From Bacteroidia bacterium (GTDB lineage: Bacteria; Bacteroidota; Bacteroidia; UBA8524): DNA of 15,292 bases. The notes below the pieces were generated by a model that saw only the letters and a program-made list of their open reading frames with translations, searched no databases and was not told where the DNA came from. Numbering within the stretch: the first letter of the stretch is position 1; every line of letters starts with the position of its first letter. A program made the translations under genes and the position numbers. The stretch lies in contig JALRIQ010000083.1 in assembly GCA_023277325.1 (NCBI GenBank), positions 1 through 15,292 of the forward strand, in the 5' to 3' direction. This document shows, piece after piece, positions 14,239-15,292 of this stretch.

Positions 14239-15039
14239 TTGAATAGAACTAGCCTAATAAACGAGATTCGAGCGAAAAAGAGTTTCCTCTGCGTGGGTCT
14301 CGACAGCGATACCCGTAAGATGCCTCAAGGAATCAGTCAGGATGCACAAGGACTCATCGATTTCAATAAAGCCATTATCGAAGCCACGGCCGATTATGCT
14401 GTTTCTTATAAAATCAATACCGCGTTTTACGAAACGCTGGGGGCCAAAGGCTGGGACGTGATGGAAAAAACCCTGGAGTTCATCCCAAAGAATATTTTCA
14501 CCATAGCCGATGCAAAACGCGGCGACATTGGAAATACTTCTTCGATGTATGCTCGCGCATTTTTTGAAACCCTCAACTACGATTCGATTACCATCAGTCC
14601 GTATATGGGCCATGATTCTGTTGGTCCTTTCCTTGAATTTGAAGGAAAGTGGAGCATCCTGCTCGCCCTAACTTCGAATCCAGGCTCACAAGATTTTCAA
14701 ACCCTAAAAACCGGCGATGCTCAGGTTTTTGAAGAGGTGCTCCGCAAAAGCGCTACATGGGGAACGGATGAAAACATGATGTATGTCGTCGGGGCTACCC
14801 GTGCAGAAGAATTGTCACGAATCCGTCAAATTATTCCGAATCACTTTCTACTCGTTCCGGGTGTTGGGGCACAAGGCGGTAGCCTTGAGCAGGTGGTAAA
14901 GTACGGTGCCAATAAAGACATTGGTTTGCTTATTAATGCATCCCGCAGCATCATTTATGCCTCCTCGGGAACAGATTTCGCCGAAGCTGCGGGTCGTGAG
15001 GCCGCCAAGATGCAAGGGGAAATGGCGCGATTTATTTAG
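14239..15039 (+). CDS. pyrF: Orotidine 5'-phosphate decarboxylase (long, type 2 form)
   Basis: Decarboxylates OMP to UMP, the last step of de novo pyrimidine synthesis. The 266-residue TIM barrel has FLCVGLDSD (16-24), SYKINTAF (56-63), the catalytic DAKRGDIGNT (91-100) with D91, K93 and D96, and late phosphate-loop regions LVPGVGAQGG and NASRSIIYAS. It belongs to the longer subgroup (about 270 residues), not the 230-residue E. coli type. There is no ATG near the expected N-terminus: TTG at 14239 gives MNRTSLINEIRAKKSFLCVGLD, which fits relatives. A GTG at 14158 would overlap the MazG-like gene and add 27 unrelated residues. The start is inferred from family fit and the promoter box. Confidence 0.95.
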   Translation: MNRTSLINEIRAKKSFLCVGLDSDTRKMPQGISQDAQGLIDFNKAIIEATADYAVSYKINTAFYETLGAKGWDVMEKTLEFIPKNIFTIADAKRGDIGNTSSMYARAFFETLNYDSITISPYMGHDSVGPFLEFEGKWSILLALTSNPGSQDFQTLKTGDAQVFEEVLRKSATWGTDENMMYVVGATRAEELSRIRQIIPNHFLLVPGVGAQGGSLEQVVKYGANKDIGLLINASRSIIYASSGTDFAEAAGREAAKMQGEMARFI

Positions 15040-15050
15040 GCGAGCTTACC

Positions 15051-15117
15051 AGGTTTCGAGGTTGGGAGGGAGGTTTCGCGGTTTCGAGTCTCGATAGCTA
15101 TTGGGAGCGAGGTTGCG
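15051..15117. repeat. Octamer array interrupted by a near-copy of the 2733-2752 palindrome
   Basis: Units AGGTTTCG (15051-15058), AGGTTGGG (15059-15066), AGGTTTCG (15071-15078) and CGGTTTCG (15079-15086) are followed by GTCTCGATAGCTATTGGGAG (15088-15107) and another unit AGGTTGCG (15110-15117). The palindrome differs from the perfect copy at 2733-2752 at three of 20 positions; two of the changes still allow G-U pairing in RNA. The array starts 12 bases after the pyrF stop. The layout matches 2711-2759: G-rich units, then the palindrome, then one more unit. Confidence 0.75.
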
Positions 15118-15196
15118 AGAAAACACATTGTCAAAACCCGGTAAAAATGGGAATTACCACCTAGGATGACGGACAAATCATAGCTAACTTCAGGCT

Positions 15197-15292
15197 ATGA
15201 ACGAAGAATTACTCAGCTATTACTGGAAGCTCCAACGCTTCAAATCCGAAGAACTTTGCACGACTGATGGCGAACCCATTCAGGTTATTTAT
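15197..15292 (+). CDS. DUF2851-family protein, N-terminal part only (cut by the window edge)
   Basis: The frame starting at ATG 15197 is open to the window end and gives 32 residues: MNEELLSYYWKLQRFKSEEL followed by CTTDGEPIQVIY. The pattern of a short acidic start, YxWKxQxF and then TTDGEPIxV matches the N-terminus of the DUF2851 proteins common in Bacteroidota. Their function is unknown; members are about 400 residues. It is the next gene after pyrF on the same strand, separated by the repeat tract. A weak TAACTTCA (15185-15192) might be part of a promoter. Only the N-terminus is visible, so the family call is moderate. Confidence 0.65.
   Translation, partial: MNEELLSYYWKLQRFKSEELCTTDGEPIQVIY

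Overview
The window looks like a core-genome segment of a Bacteroidota chromosome, probably a flavobacteria-like member. Three things point there: protein types common in that phylum (a DUF2851-type start, a PorT-like outer-membrane barrel, a receiver-AraC regulator, a monofunctional BirA, the PdxA variant with an SMGDYNG loop); repeated TAnnTTTG boxes 10-45 bases before starts, the -7 element of the phylum's primary sigma factor; and mostly absent Shine-Dalgarno sequences. The genus cannot be named from this sequence alone. Nothing indicates a phage, plasmid, insertion sequence or CRISPR array. No tRNA or rRNA gene was seen.

Left part (1-2842). A leftward run birA, coaX and an outer-membrane protein cut by the window edge is tightly packed, with gene overlaps of 16 and 8 bases. 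Divergent from it is rsfS (ribosome silencing factor), which meets a LOG-family nucleotide hydrolase gene tail to tail; their stop codons share the palindrome CTAG. Bases 2701-2842 hold a short G-rich heptamer array interrupted by a perfect 20-base palindrome, then a second hairpin.

Middle part (2843-7826). A sodium:solute symporter gene runs left. Divergent from it are pepA (M17 leucyl aminopeptidase) and pdxA (vitamin B6 synthesis), overlapping by one base, followed by an orphan response regulator with an AraC-type DNA-binding domain.

Right-middle part (7827-12625). This is the classic block DUF177/YceD, rpmF (ribosomal protein L32), plsX, fabH, accB, accC. It has promoter-like boxes before DUF177 and accB and a strong intrinsic terminator after accC. 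With birA (biotinylates AccB) and coaX (first step to CoA), the window holds much of the machinery that starts fatty-acid and phospholipid synthesis: CoA supply, biotinylation, half of acetyl-CoA carboxylase, the FabH condensation and PlsX acyl-phosphate formation. The carboxyltransferase genes accA and accD are not here.

Right part (12626-15292). There is a leftward PorT-like outer-membrane barrel gene with its own terminator, a leftward MazG-like pyrophosphohydrolase, a rightward pyrF probably starting at TTG, a second composite repeat (octamer array interrupted by a near-copy of the 2733-2752 palindrome), and the first 32 codons of a DUF2851-like gene.

I found no convincing new multi-gene system. 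The most unusual observations are the two composite palindrome/repeat-array elements, two decayed hairpin repeats of a different kind, and the regulator gene sitting inside an otherwise housekeeping order.
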